Source of the DNA: Brachyspira hampsonii 30446
Lineage (GTDB): Bacteria > Spirochaetota > Brachyspiria > Brachyspirales > Brachyspiraceae
Length of the DNA stretch: 64,000 nt
NCBI RefSeq assembly: GCF_000316195.1
Contig: NZ_JH994111.1
Location: 1,024,299-1,088,298, forward strand
Direction: 5' to 3'
Shown piece by piece: positions 17,883 to 27,327 of this stretch. The stretch's first letter is position 1. Each line of letters begins with the position of its first letter. Below the pieces are notes generated by a model that was not told the DNA's origin, made no database searches, and worked only from the letters and a program-made list of their open reading frames with translations. Made by a program: the position numbers and the translations under genes.

Positions 17883-20014
17883 ATCACCTCCGCTATGTTT
17901 TCAGGGAGAATAGGTATTTTTCTAAAATGATAATTCAAAGCATTTTCCATAGCAGCTGCATAAGCACTTGCCGCCCCGTCAAAAGTAATTTCTCCTACTC
18001 CCTTAGCACCAGAAGGACCATATTGATAAGGTTCATTCATGATATACGACTTTATTTCAGGCAAATCCAAAGAAGTCGGTATCATATAATCAGACATTTT
18101 TACCTGTAAGAATTTTCCATCTTTATTCACTATGTTTTCTAAAGCCCCCCATCCAAGTGCCTGAGCAACACCCCCCTTTATTTGACCTTCAACTATTTTT
18201 TCATCTATAGCATATCCGCAGTCAAATACCGCCCAAACACCTACTATTTTTACTTCTAATGTAACTTTATCAATTTCAACTTCAACAACATTTATTCCAA
18301 GCCCATAAGTAGGGTAGGCATCTCCTCTTAAAGCAGAGGTATCCCAATCTATTAAATGTGCAGGGTGTTTATAGTCTTCTATTATTTCTATTTCTTCAGA
18401 TTCATTCCATCTGTCTTTTAATTTTTTACATGCTTCCTGTATTAAATATCCAACGATCATAACAGAACGGGAAGCCACTGTAGGACCTGTATTTGGTATT
18501 ATATTAGTATCATACACAGATATATCTATATTTTCCAATGGTATTTGCAAGTTATAAGCAGCTATTTTTCTGAATGTAGTATGAAGTCCCTGACCTATTT
18601 CTGTATTTGATGTTAGTATTGTTACTTTATTTCCTTTTTTCTTTAACTTTAATTTGGCTTTAATTATATCTCTTTCACCGCTTCCTGTAAAAGCACATCC
18701 ATGCAGAAAGCATGATATTCCTATTCCTCTGTACATATCATCTTTATATTTTTTTCTTTTTTCTTCATAATCAGATTCCTTTAAGGCTAAATCAAGCATT
18801 TGAGGAAGTATTATATTATCATGGAATATACCGCCTGTTATTGTAGGATCATTTTGTTTTACAAAGTATTTTCTTTTAAGTTCTATAGGATCAATTCCTA
18901 TTTTTTTTGCTATATTATCCATAGTTCTTTCTATAGCAAATATTGCCTGAGGTCCGCCGAATCCTCTGAATGCACAGCTAGGTACATTATTAGTGCAGTA
19001 CAATCTTCCCAAAACTCTTACATTAGGGAAATGATATACATTGGCAGCAGTATAAGTACATCTTTGCATAATAACTCTGGAACTTGACTCATAAGCACCA
19101 GCGTCCATATCCGAAATTATATCAAGTGCGGTAATATTATTGTTTTCATCAAGAGCTATTTTAGTTGTGATTTGAGCAGGCTGTCTTTTTACACTATAAG
19201 CCATATCAAATTGTCTGTCTAATATAAGTTTAACAGTTTTTTTTAGTTTATGTACGGCAACGGCAACAGCGGCAGATAGTATATCAGGATAATGTTCTTT
19301 TCCTCCGAATCCTCCGCCTATAGTGGGGGATATTACTCTTACCTTTGATTCTTCTACACCAAGAACAGGAGCAACAGCTTTTTGTACATAGTAAGGACAT
19401 TGCGTAGATGAATATAAAGTTACGCCGTCATTTTCCCAAACACCTACTGTTCCATTAACTTCCATGTATAAATGTTCCTGATATGGGGTATAATAAGTTT
19501 CCTCTATTATAGTTTTAGCTTTTTTAAATGCTTCATCAACATCTCCATATCCCGCTTTAAATGAAACAAAAATATTATCATCTCCGTATATAGGACCGCC
19601 TAATAATTTCTTAGAATCATCTATATTCAATACAGGCTCTAAATCTTGATATTCTATTGTAACTTTTTCTGCTATATCATATACCACATTTTTGTCAGGA
19701 CCTACAATAAGGAGTATTGTCTCTCCAATGTATCTAACATTATCATCAGCAAAAGGACGCCAATCAGATATAATCATAGTGGCAGCATTTTTACCCGGAA
19801 CATCTCTATAATCTATTACAGAATAACCTTCAGGAAGTTCAGGAATATTTATTTTTAATATCTTAGCCCTTGCCTTTGTAGAATAAACAATTTTGGCATG
19901 CAGGACTTCTTTTCCAAAATCAATATCATTTAAATATTTAGTTCTTCCTGTTATCTTGTCAAAAGCATCTACTCTTGATACAGAATTTTTTAATTCTTTA
20001 ATTAGAGTTTCCAT
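17879..20014 (-). CDS. xdhA: Xanthine dehydrogenase molybdenum-binding subunit
   Basis: This 711-residue protein is the catalytic subunit of a three-subunit xanthine dehydrogenase, hydroxylating hypoxanthine or xanthine (or a related azaheterocycle). The Mo-pterin loops GGGFGGKE and FRGFGGPQ are visible. The active-site glutamate lies in GAKGVGE near the C-terminus. It is slightly shorter than the Escherichia coli XdhA (about 750). It begins a four-gene operon with xdhC, xdhB and the purine permease, with ATGA coupling to xdhC. A long inverted repeat lies upstream at 20102-20152. Exact substrate preference is inferred from context. Confidence 0.92.
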   Translation of the reverse strand: METLIKELKNSVSRVDAFDKITGRTKYLNDIDFGKEVLHAKIVYSTKARAKILKINIPELPEGYSVIDYRDVPGKNAATMIISDWRPFADDNVRYIGETILLIVGPDKNVVYDIAEKVTIEYQDLEPVLNIDDSKKLLGGPIYGDDNIFVSFKAGYGDVDEAFKKAKTIIEETYYTPYQEHLYMEVNGTVGVWENDGVTLYSSTQCPYYVQKAVAPVLGVEESKVRVISPTIGGGFGGKEHYPDILSAAVAVAVHKLKKTVKLILDRQFDMAYSVKRQPAQITTKIALDENNNITALDIISDMDAGAYESSSRVIMQRCTYTAANVYHFPNVRVLGRLYCTNNVPSCAFRGFGGPQAIFAIERTMDNIAKKIGIDPIELKRKYFVKQNDPTITGGIFHDNIILPQMLDLALKESDYEEKRKKYKDDMYRGIGISCFLHGCAFTGSGERDIIKAKLKLKKKGNKVTILTSNTEIGQGLHTTFRKIAAYNLQIPLENIDISVYDTNIIPNTGPTVASRSVMIVGYLIQEACKKLKDRWNESEEIEIIEDYKHPAHLIDWDTSALRGDAYPTYGLGINVVEVEIDKVTLEVKIVGVWAVFDCGYAIDEKIVEGQIKGGVAQALGWGALENIVNKDGKFLQVKMSDYMIPTSLDLPEIKSYIMNEPYQYGPSGAKGVGEITFDGAASAYAAAMENALNYHFRKIPILPENIAEVI

Positions 20015-20101
20015 AAAATATCCCTCAGCTTATTATTTAATTAAAATATTGATAATATTTATAATATATTAATAATAAAAATCAAGATATTATAAACATT
20101 T

Positions 20102-20152
20102 ATAAACTAGATAATTTATATATTATTAATTTAATATAAATATCTAGTTTAT
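20102..20152. promoter_or_regulatory. Long inverted repeat upstream of the xdh operon
   Basis: ataaactagata (20102-20113) and tatctagtttat (20141-20152) are perfect inverted copies. After one bulged base, a further seven pairs form between 20115-20121 and 20134-20140. It lies between the stop of carbamate kinase and the start of xdhA, both on the minus strand. It could be a transcription terminator, but there is no T-run after it on the minus strand. It could also be an operator for xdhA. Confidence 0.55.
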
Positions 20153-20166
20153 TTATATACCAAAAA

Positions 20167-21108
20167 TTATTTTATAACTCTAGTACCTGTTTTTCCATTG
20201 ATAGCATCTTTAGCTTTTTCAAGCAATGTTATCATAGCTTCTTTTCCAGTTGCTTCTACAAACTGCATACAAGCCTGAACTTTAGGAAGCATAGAACCCG
20301 GAGCAAACTGACCATCATCGCAATGTTTTTTAGCCTCTTCTAAAGTCATAGAATCTAACCATTTAACATCCGGCTTACCAAAATTAACAGCAACTTTTTC
20401 TACAGCAGTTAATATGATAAGCATATCGGCATGAAGTTCTTTAGCAAGTACAGAAGCAGCAAAGTCTTTATCTATAACAGCAGCCATACCTTTTAAGTGA
20501 TTACCTATTCTTATCACAGGTATTCCTCCGCCTCCGCAGCATATAACTAATGCTTTTTCATTAAGCATAGCTTTTATAGCAGTACTTTCAGCAATAGCAA
20601 CAGGCTTAGGAGAAGCAACAACTCTTCTGTATCCTCTTCCTGCATCTTCTTTTACTACCCAGCCTAATTCTTTGGCTTTTTCTTCTCCCTCTTCTTTAGT
20701 CATAAACTGACCTATAGGTTTAGTAGGATTTTTGAAAGCAGGATCATTTTCATCAACTACTACTTGAGTAATTAATGTAGCTATAGGCGGAACTGTTATT
20801 TTTCTGTTAGAGAACTCTTCCATAATAGCATTTTGTAAATCGTATCCTATATAGGCCTGACTCATAGCAACACAAACAGAAAGAGGTATATCATTACCTG
20901 TTTTATGATGTGCAGTATATTCATTCATAGCATTATTAATAAATCCAACTTGAGGTCCGTTTCCATGTGCAACTATAACTTCGCAGCCATTTTCTACCAA
21001 ATCCACTATGTTTTTAGCAGTTATTTTTACAGCTTCCATTTGCTCAGCTAGTGTATCACCTAATGCATTACCGCCCAAAGCAATAACAATTCTTTTTTTA
21101 TTTTCCAT
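20167..21108 (-). CDS. arcC: Carbamate kinase
   Basis: Carbamate kinase makes ATP from carbamoyl phosphate and ADP, releasing carbamate. The 313-residue product shows the family signatures: VIALGGNAL at the start, VAHGNGPQVG near residue 47, CCGGGGIPV near 190 and FAPGSMLPKVQA near 270. Length is standard. It follows ygeW on the same strand, but a terminator at 21187-21220 separates them, so it may have its own promoter. In purine-degrading clusters it is the energy-yielding step after YgeW. The start has tagga upstream. Confidence 0.95.
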   Translation of the reverse strand: MENKKRIVIALGGNALGDTLAEQMEAVKITAKNIVDLVENGCEVIVAHGNGPQVGFINNAMNEYTAHHKTGNDIPLSVCVAMSQAYIGYDLQNAIMEEFSNRKITVPPIATLITQVVVDENDPAFKNPTKPIGQFMTKEEGEEKAKELGWVVKEDAGRGYRRVVASPKPVAIAESTAIKAMLNEKALVICCGGGGIPVIRIGNHLKGMAAVIDKDFAASVLAKELHADMLIILTAVEKVAVNFGKPDVKWLDSMTLEEAKKHCDDGQFAPGSMLPKVQACMQFVEATGKEAMITLLEKAKDAINGKTGTRVIK

Positions 21109-21186
21109 TTTTATATCCTAAATCAAAAATTAAATTCTTTTTATATTGTAAAAAGTGCTTTTTTTCACAATATAATAGATATAAAA

Positions 21187-21220
21187 TGGTAAGCACTATA
21201 TATCTTATAGATGCTTACCA
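21187..21220 (-). terminator. Terminator downstream of ygeW
   Basis: The inverted repeat tggtaagca (21187-21195) with tgcttacca (21212-21220) is followed on the minus strand by a T-run (ttttat). It lies just after the ygeW stop and before carbamate kinase, so it should at least partly separate their transcripts. Confidence 0.75.
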
Positions 21221-21235
21221 TCTTTATTATTTATA

Positions 21236-22426
21236 TTATCCAAATATTCTTGGTTTTTTATCAGAAGCTAATTTGCTTAATATAGCTTGAGGGTCTTTAA
21301 ATTTAGATAAGAAAATCATAGCAGCTATAACATAAGGTTTGTAGCTAGCTTGTTTGTAAAGAGGAACTCTATATCTGTCAAATACAGAAGCAGCAACTTC
21401 TCCGTCTTTACAGCTAACATCATTAATATCAGCAGGTAAGCAGTGTAAGTATAATGCTTTTCCGTCTTTAGTTTTTTTCATTTTTTCTTCAGTACAGCAC
21501 CAATCTTTATGCTGAGCATTTTGTTCTAATAATCTTTTTTCAAGAGCTTTAATACCATCAGTGTCTCCTTTACCGTAAAGGTCTGTTCTCTCTTGCATAG
21601 CAGCAAAAGGAGCCCAAGATTTAGGATAAACAACATCAGCATCTTCAAAAGCTTCGTCCATACTGTTAGTGATAGTCAATTTAACACCAGCAGCTTCAGC
21701 ATTTTTCTTAGCAATAGCTTCAACTTCCGGCATAAGTTCATAACCTTTTGGATAAGCTAAAGCAACATCCATACCTAATCTAGTGAACAGTCCAGCAGCA
21801 CCTTGAGGTACAGAAAGAGGTTTGCCGTAAGAAGGAGAATAAGCCCAAGTCATAGCAACTTTTTTGCCTTTAAGGTTTTCTAATCCGCCTAATTCATGAA
21901 TGAAGTGAAGTGAGTCAGCCATCATTTGTGTTGGATGGTCTCTGTCGCATTGTAAGTTTACCAAAGTAGGAATTTGTTCTAATATTCCGTCATTGTATCC
22001 TTGTCTTACAGAAGCAGAAACTTCTTTCATGTATTCATGACCTTTACCAATGTACATATCATCTCTGATACCTATAACATCAGCCATGAATGATACCATA
22101 TTTGCAGTTTCTCTAACTGTTTCACCATGAGCTATTTGGCTTTTACCTTCGTCTAAGTCCTGAACTTCTAAACCTAAAAGGTTACAAGCAGAAGCAAAAG
22201 AGAAACGAGTTCTAGTAGAATTATCTCTGAATAGAGAAATACCTAAACCAGAATCAAATACTTTAGTAGAAGTGTTAGTTTCTCTTAAGAATCTTAAAGC
22301 ATCAGCAACAGTCCAAACTGCTTGTAATTCATCAAAAGTTTTGTCCCAAGTTAAGAAGAAATCATTTTGATACATTTTGCCGAATTCAAGGCTGTCTAAT
22401 TTTGATATGTATTTTTGTATACCCAT
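21236..22426 (-). CDS. ygeW: Knotted carbamoyltransferase YgeW
   Basis: YgeW is a carbamoyltransferase of the aspartate/ornithine transcarbamoylase superfamily with a knotted fold. The carbamoyl-phosphate loop FRDNSTRTR and the HCLPAD motif are intact, and the sequence is close to E. coli YgeW throughout. It is thought to work in the phosphorolytic direction, giving carbamoyl phosphate for carbamate kinase. I prefer the second ATG (22426). The first, at 22435, would overlap the aagga site, which is eight bases upstream of the second. It lies 39-48 bases after ygeY on the same strand. Confidence 0.93.
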   Translation of the reverse strand: MGIQKYISKLDSLEFGKMYQNDFFLTWDKTFDELQAVWTVADALRFLRETNTSTKVFDSGLGISLFRDNSTRTRFSFASACNLLGLEVQDLDEGKSQIAHGETVRETANMVSFMADVIGIRDDMYIGKGHEYMKEVSASVRQGYNDGILEQIPTLVNLQCDRDHPTQMMADSLHFIHELGGLENLKGKKVAMTWAYSPSYGKPLSVPQGAAGLFTRLGMDVALAYPKGYELMPEVEAIAKKNAEAAGVKLTITNSMDEAFEDADVVYPKSWAPFAAMQERTDLYGKGDTDGIKALEKRLLEQNAQHKDWCCTEEKMKKTKDGKALYLHCLPADINDVSCKDGEVAASVFDRYRVPLYKQASYKPYVIAAMIFLSKFKDPQAILSKLASDKKPRIFG

Positions 22427-22474
22427 ATTTTTCATCCTTTTTTATTTATTTAAATTTATTTTTTTATAATTAAA

Positions 22475-23809
22475 TTACTTATTTGCACAATAGATAGTAG
22501 GTACAGCAGCATATAAAGCAGCACAGTTTACTAAATCTTGCTTCCAAGTTTTTTCATTAGGAGCATGAGCCTGAGCTTCAGCACCAGGTCCGAAACCTAT
22601 ACAAGGTATTCCGTTTCTTCCCATGATAGATACGCCGTTAGTAGAGAAAGTCCATTTATCAGTAAGAGGACGAGCTTTTCTTTCTTTTTCTATTTCCGGA
22701 GTAGGTCCTAATCTCTCTTCTGTACCATATAAGCCTTTGTATGCTTCTTCTAAAGCTTTAGTTACAGCATGATCTTCTGGAATTACCCAAGTAGGGAAGT
22801 AGCATTCTATTGGATAAACTAAACCTGTCCAAGATGGTCTGTCATAATTGTACATAGATACTTCAGCACCATATTTTTTTACATTAGGAAGGTTTCTTAT
22901 TTCTTCTAAGCAGCTTTCCCAAGTTTCACCTGCTGTCATTCTTCTGTCTAAAGAAATAGAACAAGAGTCAGCAACCGCACATCTGCTTGGAGAAGTATAG
23001 AATATTTGAGAAACTGTTACAGTACCTCTTCCTAGGAAATTAGCTTCTTTGTATTGAGGATTGTATTTTTCTTCTAACATTTTTACTAAGCCTTTGATTT
23101 CTGTAGAATCTTTAGCATCATTTTCGTTAAGGCTTCTGATATCTTGAAGTATGTCAGCCATTTTGTATATAGCATTATCTCCTCTTTCTGGGGCAGAACC
23201 ATGGCATGAAATACCTTTAACATCTACTCTTATTTCCATTCTTCCTCTTTGACCTCTGTAAATACCGCCGTCAGTAGGTTCAGTAGAGATTACGAATTCA
23301 GGTTTGATATTGCTTTTTTTACAAATGTATTCCCAGCATAATCCGTCGCAGTCTTCTTCCTGTACAGTACCAACAACAACAACTTGATATTTGTCATTTA
23401 AAAGACCTAAATCTTTCATTATTTTAGCACCGTAAACACCGGAAACTATGCCGCCTTCTTGGTCAGAAGTTCCTCTTCCTCCGATTTCTACATCATTTTC
23501 ATAACCTTCATAAGGATCGAAATTCCAGTTATCTTTATTTCCTACTCCTACAGTGTCTATATGAGCATCAATACCTATCAAAGTTTTACCGCTTCCCATA
23601 TAACCTAAAACATTACCCATAGGATCTATATCTACTTTATCAAATCCTACTTTTTTCATCTCTTCAGCTATTCTTTCGATTACGCCTTTTTCTTCGCAAG
23701 ATTCACTAGGAATTCTAATTATATCTCTTAAGAATTTAGTCATATCAGCTTTATAGCTTTCAGCTTTTGCTTTTATTTGTTCAAATTGTTCTTTTGAAAT
23801 AGCACTCAT
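22475..23809 (-). CDS. ygeY: YgeY-type M20 amidohydrolase
   Basis: This 444-residue enzyme belongs to the M20 metallopeptidase/deacylase family and to the YgeY group found in selenium and purine catabolic clusters. Metal-binding segments are visible: [18 protein letters not shown] and VQEEDCDG. YgeY is believed to hydrolyse a ureido or amide intermediate of purine ring breakdown rather than a peptide. It lies between ygeX (62 bases upstream) and ygeW (about 40 bases downstream) on the minus strand, the usual neighbours. A clear taggag ribosome binding site supports the start. Confidence 0.92.
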   Translation of the reverse strand: MSAISKEQFEQIKAKAESYKADMTKFLRDIIRIPSESCEEKGVIERIAEEMKKVGFDKVDIDPMGNVLGYMGSGKTLIGIDAHIDTVGVGNKDNWNFDPYEGYENDVEIGGRGTSDQEGGIVSGVYGAKIMKDLGLLNDKYQVVVVGTVQEEDCDGLCWEYICKKSNIKPEFVISTEPTDGGIYRGQRGRMEIRVDVKGISCHGSAPERGDNAIYKMADILQDIRSLNENDAKDSTEIKGLVKMLEEKYNPQYKEANFLGRGTVTVSQIFYTSPSRCAVADSCSISLDRRMTAGETWESCLEEIRNLPNVKKYGAEVSMYNYDRPSWTGLVYPIECYFPTWVIPEDHAVTKALEEAYKGLYGTEERLGPTPEIEKERKARPLTDKWTFSTNGVSIMGRNGIPCIGFGPGAEAQAHAPNEKTWKQDLVNCAALYAAVPTIYCANK

Positions 23810-23871
23810 TGTTTTTATTCTCCTAAAAAATTTATAATTTTAAATTTCTTTATTATTCTAATTAAATTTTA

Positions 23872-25065
23872 TTATCTATCTTTTGCTTCCCAAACGATAT
23901 TTTTCCATCTTTCAGGATCCGTATCTCCTTCAGTGCTGAATAGTAATACTTTAGAATTAGAATCAAGTTTTAATTTTTTTCTTAATTCAGCATACTCATC
24001 TTTAAGCATAATAGTAGCCAAAGCACCGAAAGGAGCAGCACCAGATTCACCAGATACAACCTGAGGATCACCTTTTAATGGAGCAGCAAGCATTCTCATA
24101 CCTCTTGCAGCAATTATGTCTTTAGCAGCTATAAAGCAGTCAGCATGATTTTTAAGTATATCCCAAGAAGTGATATTAGGTTCTCCGCATGCAAGTCCAG
24201 CCATTATAGTATCTAAATCACCTTCTACTATTCTTATTTTTCCATCTCCAGCTTCAGCACCCTTATATAAACAAGCAGCAGCTTCAGCTTCAACTATAAC
24301 CATTACAGGAGGATTATTTTTGTATTTATTAGAGAAATATCCAACCATAGCACCAGCCAAAGAACCAACTCCAGCCTGTACAAATACATGTGTAGGTCTT
24401 TCTCCGAATTGTTCATCAGCTTCTAATGCCATAGTGCCGTAACCTTGCATAATCCAAGCAGGTATTTCTTCATAGCCTTCCCAAGCAGTATCCTGTACAA
24501 CTACACCATTAGGTACTTTAGCAGCCTCTGCAGCAGCCTTTCTAACGCATTCATCATAGTTGTATTCTTCTATTGTAGCAGTGGCACCTTCAGCCTGAAT
24601 ATTTTTTAATCTTGTTTCTGTTGAACCTTTAGGCATGAAAATTACAGATTTTTGTCCTAATTTATTAGCAGCCCAAGCAACACCTCTTCCATGATTACCG
24701 TCTGTAGCTGAGAAGAATGTAGCCTGACCGAATTCATCTTTCAATTTTTTTGAAGTGAGTACATCATAAGGAAATTCGCTTACATCTTTTCCCATTTTCT
24801 GAGCTATATATCTAGCCATAGAATAAGAACCGCCTAATACTTTAAAAGCATTAAGACCGAATCTGTATGATTCGTCTTTTACTTTTACAGTTCCTAAGCC
24901 TAGATATTTAGCCATTTCTTTTAATTCTGATAATGGTGTTTGTGTATATTGAGGGAAACTTTGATGAAATGCTTTTGCTTTTTTTACTTCCTCAATAGAC
25001 ATTATTGGCAGATTTTTATCATCTGTTTTAGGCATCTTATTTTCAGCCCATTTAAGTTCACTCAT
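23872..25065 (-). CDS. ygeX: Diaminopropionate ammonia-lyase
   Basis: This 397-residue PLP enzyme converts 2,3-diaminopropionate to pyruvate and two ammonia. The PLP-binding lysine is K75 within LNAFKVLGGS. The phosphate-binding glycine-rich region is AGVGSLAGA and a GESGAAPFGAL segment follows, all typical of YgeX/DpaL. Length matches the family. Its reading frame overlaps the end of the upstream regulator gene by eight bases, tying its expression to that regulator. The ribosome binding site is aaggagg. In the cluster it should make pyruvate from the final three-carbon product. Confidence 0.95.
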   Translation of the reverse strand: MSELKWAENKMPKTDDKNLPIMSIEEVKKAKAFHQSFPQYTQTPLSELKEMAKYLGLGTVKVKDESYRFGLNAFKVLGGSYSMARYIAQKMGKDVSEFPYDVLTSKKLKDEFGQATFFSATDGNHGRGVAWAANKLGQKSVIFMPKGSTETRLKNIQAEGATATIEEYNYDECVRKAAAEAAKVPNGVVVQDTAWEGYEEIPAWIMQGYGTMALEADEQFGERPTHVFVQAGVGSLAGAMVGYFSNKYKNNPPVMVIVEAEAAACLYKGAEAGDGKIRIVEGDLDTIMAGLACGEPNITSWDILKNHADCFIAAKDIIAARGMRMLAAPLKGDPQVVSGESGAAPFGALATIMLKDEYAELRKKLKLDSNSKVLLFSTEGDTDPERWKNIVWEAKDR

Positions 25066-25711
25066 TTACTTCCTCCTTTTTTGAATCTATATAATTATAT
25101 AGAGTGAATTTACTTATTCCAAAATGATTCGATACTTTATCTCCGGATTTTGTTATTAAAAATACTCCTGAATCATTTAAAAATTTTATAGCTTTTATTT
25201 TCTCATTTTTATTCATTATAGAAGCAGGTTTTCCTACCAATTCTTCGCTTTTGATTATTAACTTCTCCATAAGCTCCTGAGCACTGTTTGGAATTTCTTC
25301 TAATTTTGATTTATCTTCTGTATTCAAAAGACTTTCTAAATCGCTTTTAAAAGGCATTAAATTAGTTATATCAAAGTTTATAGATAGTATATATCTGTAT
25401 TTACCATTCATATCCTTTATAAAAACTGTTGAAGATTTTAATATTTTTCCATTTGATGCTTTTGTAAGATAAGATAAATGATCTACTATAGGTTCTCCTT
25501 TTTTCAGCTTTTCTATAGTATTGATTACAACATTTGAGGCGCCTTCTCCTACTTGTCTGCCTGTAATGCCTCCATTAATGATAAAAATAATTGTATGATC
25601 TAAATCATCTTCCTTTAATTCATGAATACATACTTCGCAATTATTGCCGAATTGTCTTGCTATGCCATGTGCTACATTTATTAGAGTTTCGAGTATTATA
25701 TTAGATTCCAT
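25058..25711 (-). CDS. DauR/YheO-like PAS-HTH transcriptional regulator
   Basis: This 217-residue protein has the two-domain form of the YheO/DauR family. An N-terminal PAS-like sensor (residues about 1-125, with LINVAHGIARQFG and GEGASNVV) precedes a C-terminal helix-turn-helix around KVSNHFGISKFTLYNYI. Members control amino acid and D-arginine catabolic genes. It is the first gene of the ygeX-ygeY-ygeW transcript, overlapping ygeX by eight bases. It diverges from ssnA, with inverted repeats between them. It is therefore the best candidate for the local regulator of the cluster. The only ribosome binding site is weak and distant. Confidence 0.82.
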   Translation of the reverse strand: MESNIILETLINVAHGIARQFGNNCEVCIHELKEDDLDHTIIFIINGGITGRQVGEGASNVVINTIEKLKKGEPIVDHLSYLTKASNGKILKSSTVFIKDMNGKYRYILSINFDITNLMPFKSDLESLLNTEDKSKLEEIPNSAQELMEKLIIKSEELVGKPASIMNKNEKIKAIKFLNDSGVFLITKSGDKVSNHFGISKFTLYNYIDSKKEEVNE

Positions 25712-25781
25712 AAAATATAAAAATATTCCTTAATGGCTAATTATATAACCATTTAATATGATTATAGTATACTAATTTTTT

Positions 25782-25807
25782 TTTAGATTTTCAAGAAAAA
25801 ATCTAAA
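25782..25807. promoter_or_regulatory. Candidate operator between regulator and ssnA
   Basis: The inverted repeat tttagattt (25782-25790) and aaatctaaa (25799-25807), spaced by eight bases, sits in the 188-base gap between the divergent regulator and ssnA genes. Its place suggests a binding site for the PAS-HTH regulator. Because the region is AT-rich, chance occurrence is possible. Confidence 0.4.
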
Positions 25808-25823
25808 TTTTTTTTGAAAATTG

Positions 25824-25851
25824 TTGACAAATAGACTTTTTTTAATATCCT
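25824..25851 (+). promoter_or_regulatory. Possible promoter for ssnA
   Basis: TTGACA at 25824-25829 is followed after 16 bases by tatcct (25846-25851), a four-of-six match to the -10 box. It lies 17 bases past the candidate operator and about 50 bases before the ssnA start. Confidence 0.4.
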
Positions 25852-25899
25852 ATTAAAATGTATATAAAAATTATTATAATATAAATTTAGGAGGCATTT

Positions 25900-27231
25900 A
25901 TGCTGTTAATAGGCGGAGGAAAATTAATCACAAGAGATTCAGCTAAAGCATTTATAGAAGATGGTGCTGTTCTTTGCGATGGAAGGTTAATAAAAGAAGT
26001 GGGAAAAACTTCGGATTTGAAAGCTAAATATAAAGATGCTGAATATATAGATGCTAAAGGCGGAATAATCATGCCGGCATTTATAAATGTACATGAACAT
26101 ATTTACTCTGCTATGGCTAGGGGCTTTAGTATAAATGGCTATAATCCTAAAGGCTTTTTAGAAATATTAGACGGAATGTGGTGGACTATAGACAGAAATC
26201 TTACTTTAGAGCAAACAAAACAAAGTGCTATGGCTACTTATATAGAATCTATTAAAAATGGAGTTACTACAGTATTTGACCATCATGCTAGTTTCGGACA
26301 TATTGAAGGTTCTTTATTTGCCATAGAAGAGGCTGCTAAAATTATGGGCGTTCGTTCTTGTCTTTGCTATGAGGTTTCTGATAGGGACGGAGAGGCTAAA
26401 TCTAAGGCTTCTGTTAAAGAAAATCTTGATTTTATTAAGCATGCTATGGCTGATAAAACCGATATGATTAAAGGTATGATGGGTATGCATGCCTCTTTTA
26501 CTATTTCCGATAAAACTATGGAAGCATGTATGAAAGATTTACCTGAAGGCATAGGCTGTCATATACATGTTGCAGAGGGTATAGAAGATTTACATGCCTG
26601 TCTTAAAGATCATGGAAAAAGAATAGTTGACAGACTTTATGATTTCAAAGTTTTAGGTCCTAAGACTATACTTGTTCACTGTATATATATTAATCCTCAT
26701 GAAATGGACTTGATAAAAGATACTGATACTATGACTTCTCATAATCCAGAATCCAATATGGGTAATGCATGCGGATGTCCTCCTACTATGGAATTAATGA
26801 AAAAGGGTATATTAACAGGTTTGGGTACTGACGGATATACTCATGATATGACAGAATCATACAAAGTAGCTAATGTTCTTCATAAACATAATCTATGCAA
26901 TCCTAATGCTGCTTGGGGAGAAATACCTCAGATGCTTTTTGAAAATAATGCTAAAATAGCTAACCGTTATTTTGAAACTCCTCTAGGCGTACTAAAAGAA
27001 GGAGCTGCTGCTGATGTTATTATAATGGATTATAAAAACTATACAGAATTAAGCGATAAAAATATTAACGGACATATATTATTTGGCATGAACGGCGGAC
27101 ATGTTAATACTACTGTTTGTAACGGAGAAGTATTAATGAGAGACAGAAAACTTACAAAAATAGATGAAGAAGCTGCTTATGCTAAAATAAGAGAAGAATC
27201 TGATAAACTTTGGAAACAGATTAATAAATAA
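25900..27231 (+). CDS. ssnA: SsnA-type amidohydrolase
   Basis: This 443-residue enzyme is a metal-dependent aminohydrolase of the SsnA group, related to chlorohydrolases and guanine deaminase. Metal-binding parts are visible: NVHEHIYS near residue 63, CHIHVAE, LVHCIYINP, and the late Asp in GLGTDGYTHD. SsnA genes occur with selenium-dependent hydroxylases and YgfK in purine-degrading bacteria, where it is thought to open or deaminate a ring intermediate. It begins the plus-strand arm of the cluster and has a strong taggagg site. A weak promoter and a candidate operator lie upstream. Confidence 0.92.
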   Translation: MLLIGGGKLITRDSAKAFIEDGAVLCDGRLIKEVGKTSDLKAKYKDAEYIDAKGGIIMPAFINVHEHIYSAMARGFSINGYNPKGFLEILDGMWWTIDRNLTLEQTKQSAMATYIESIKNGVTTVFDHHASFGHIEGSLFAIEEAAKIMGVRSCLCYEVSDRDGEAKSKASVKENLDFIKHAMADKTDMIKGMMGMHASFTISDKTMEACMKDLPEGIGCHIHVAEGIEDLHACLKDHGKRIVDRLYDFKVLGPKTILVHCIYINPHEMDLIKDTDTMTSHNPESNMGNACGCPPTMELMKKGILTGLGTDGYTHDMTESYKVANVLHKHNLCNPNAAWGEIPQMLFENNAKIANRYFETPLGVLKEGAAADVIIMDYKNYTELSDKNINGHILFGMNGGHVNTTVCNGEVLMRDRKLTKIDEEAAYAKIREESDKLWKQINK

Positions 27232-27251
27232 AATAATAAATTAACATTTGT

Positions 27252-27286
27252 GAGTTCTATATAATTAATTTTATATAGAATTCTTT
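27252..27286 (+). terminator. Hairpin between ssnA and ygfK
   Basis: A 13-base stem (27252-27264 with 27271-27283, one G-T pair) is followed by a short T-rich tail. It may be a partial terminator or an RNA processing site that alters the ratio of ssnA to ygfK transcript. Confidence 0.5.
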
Positions 27287-27327
27287 AATGTTTTGATAAA
27301 CAGTAAAATTAATTGGAGGAATAATAT

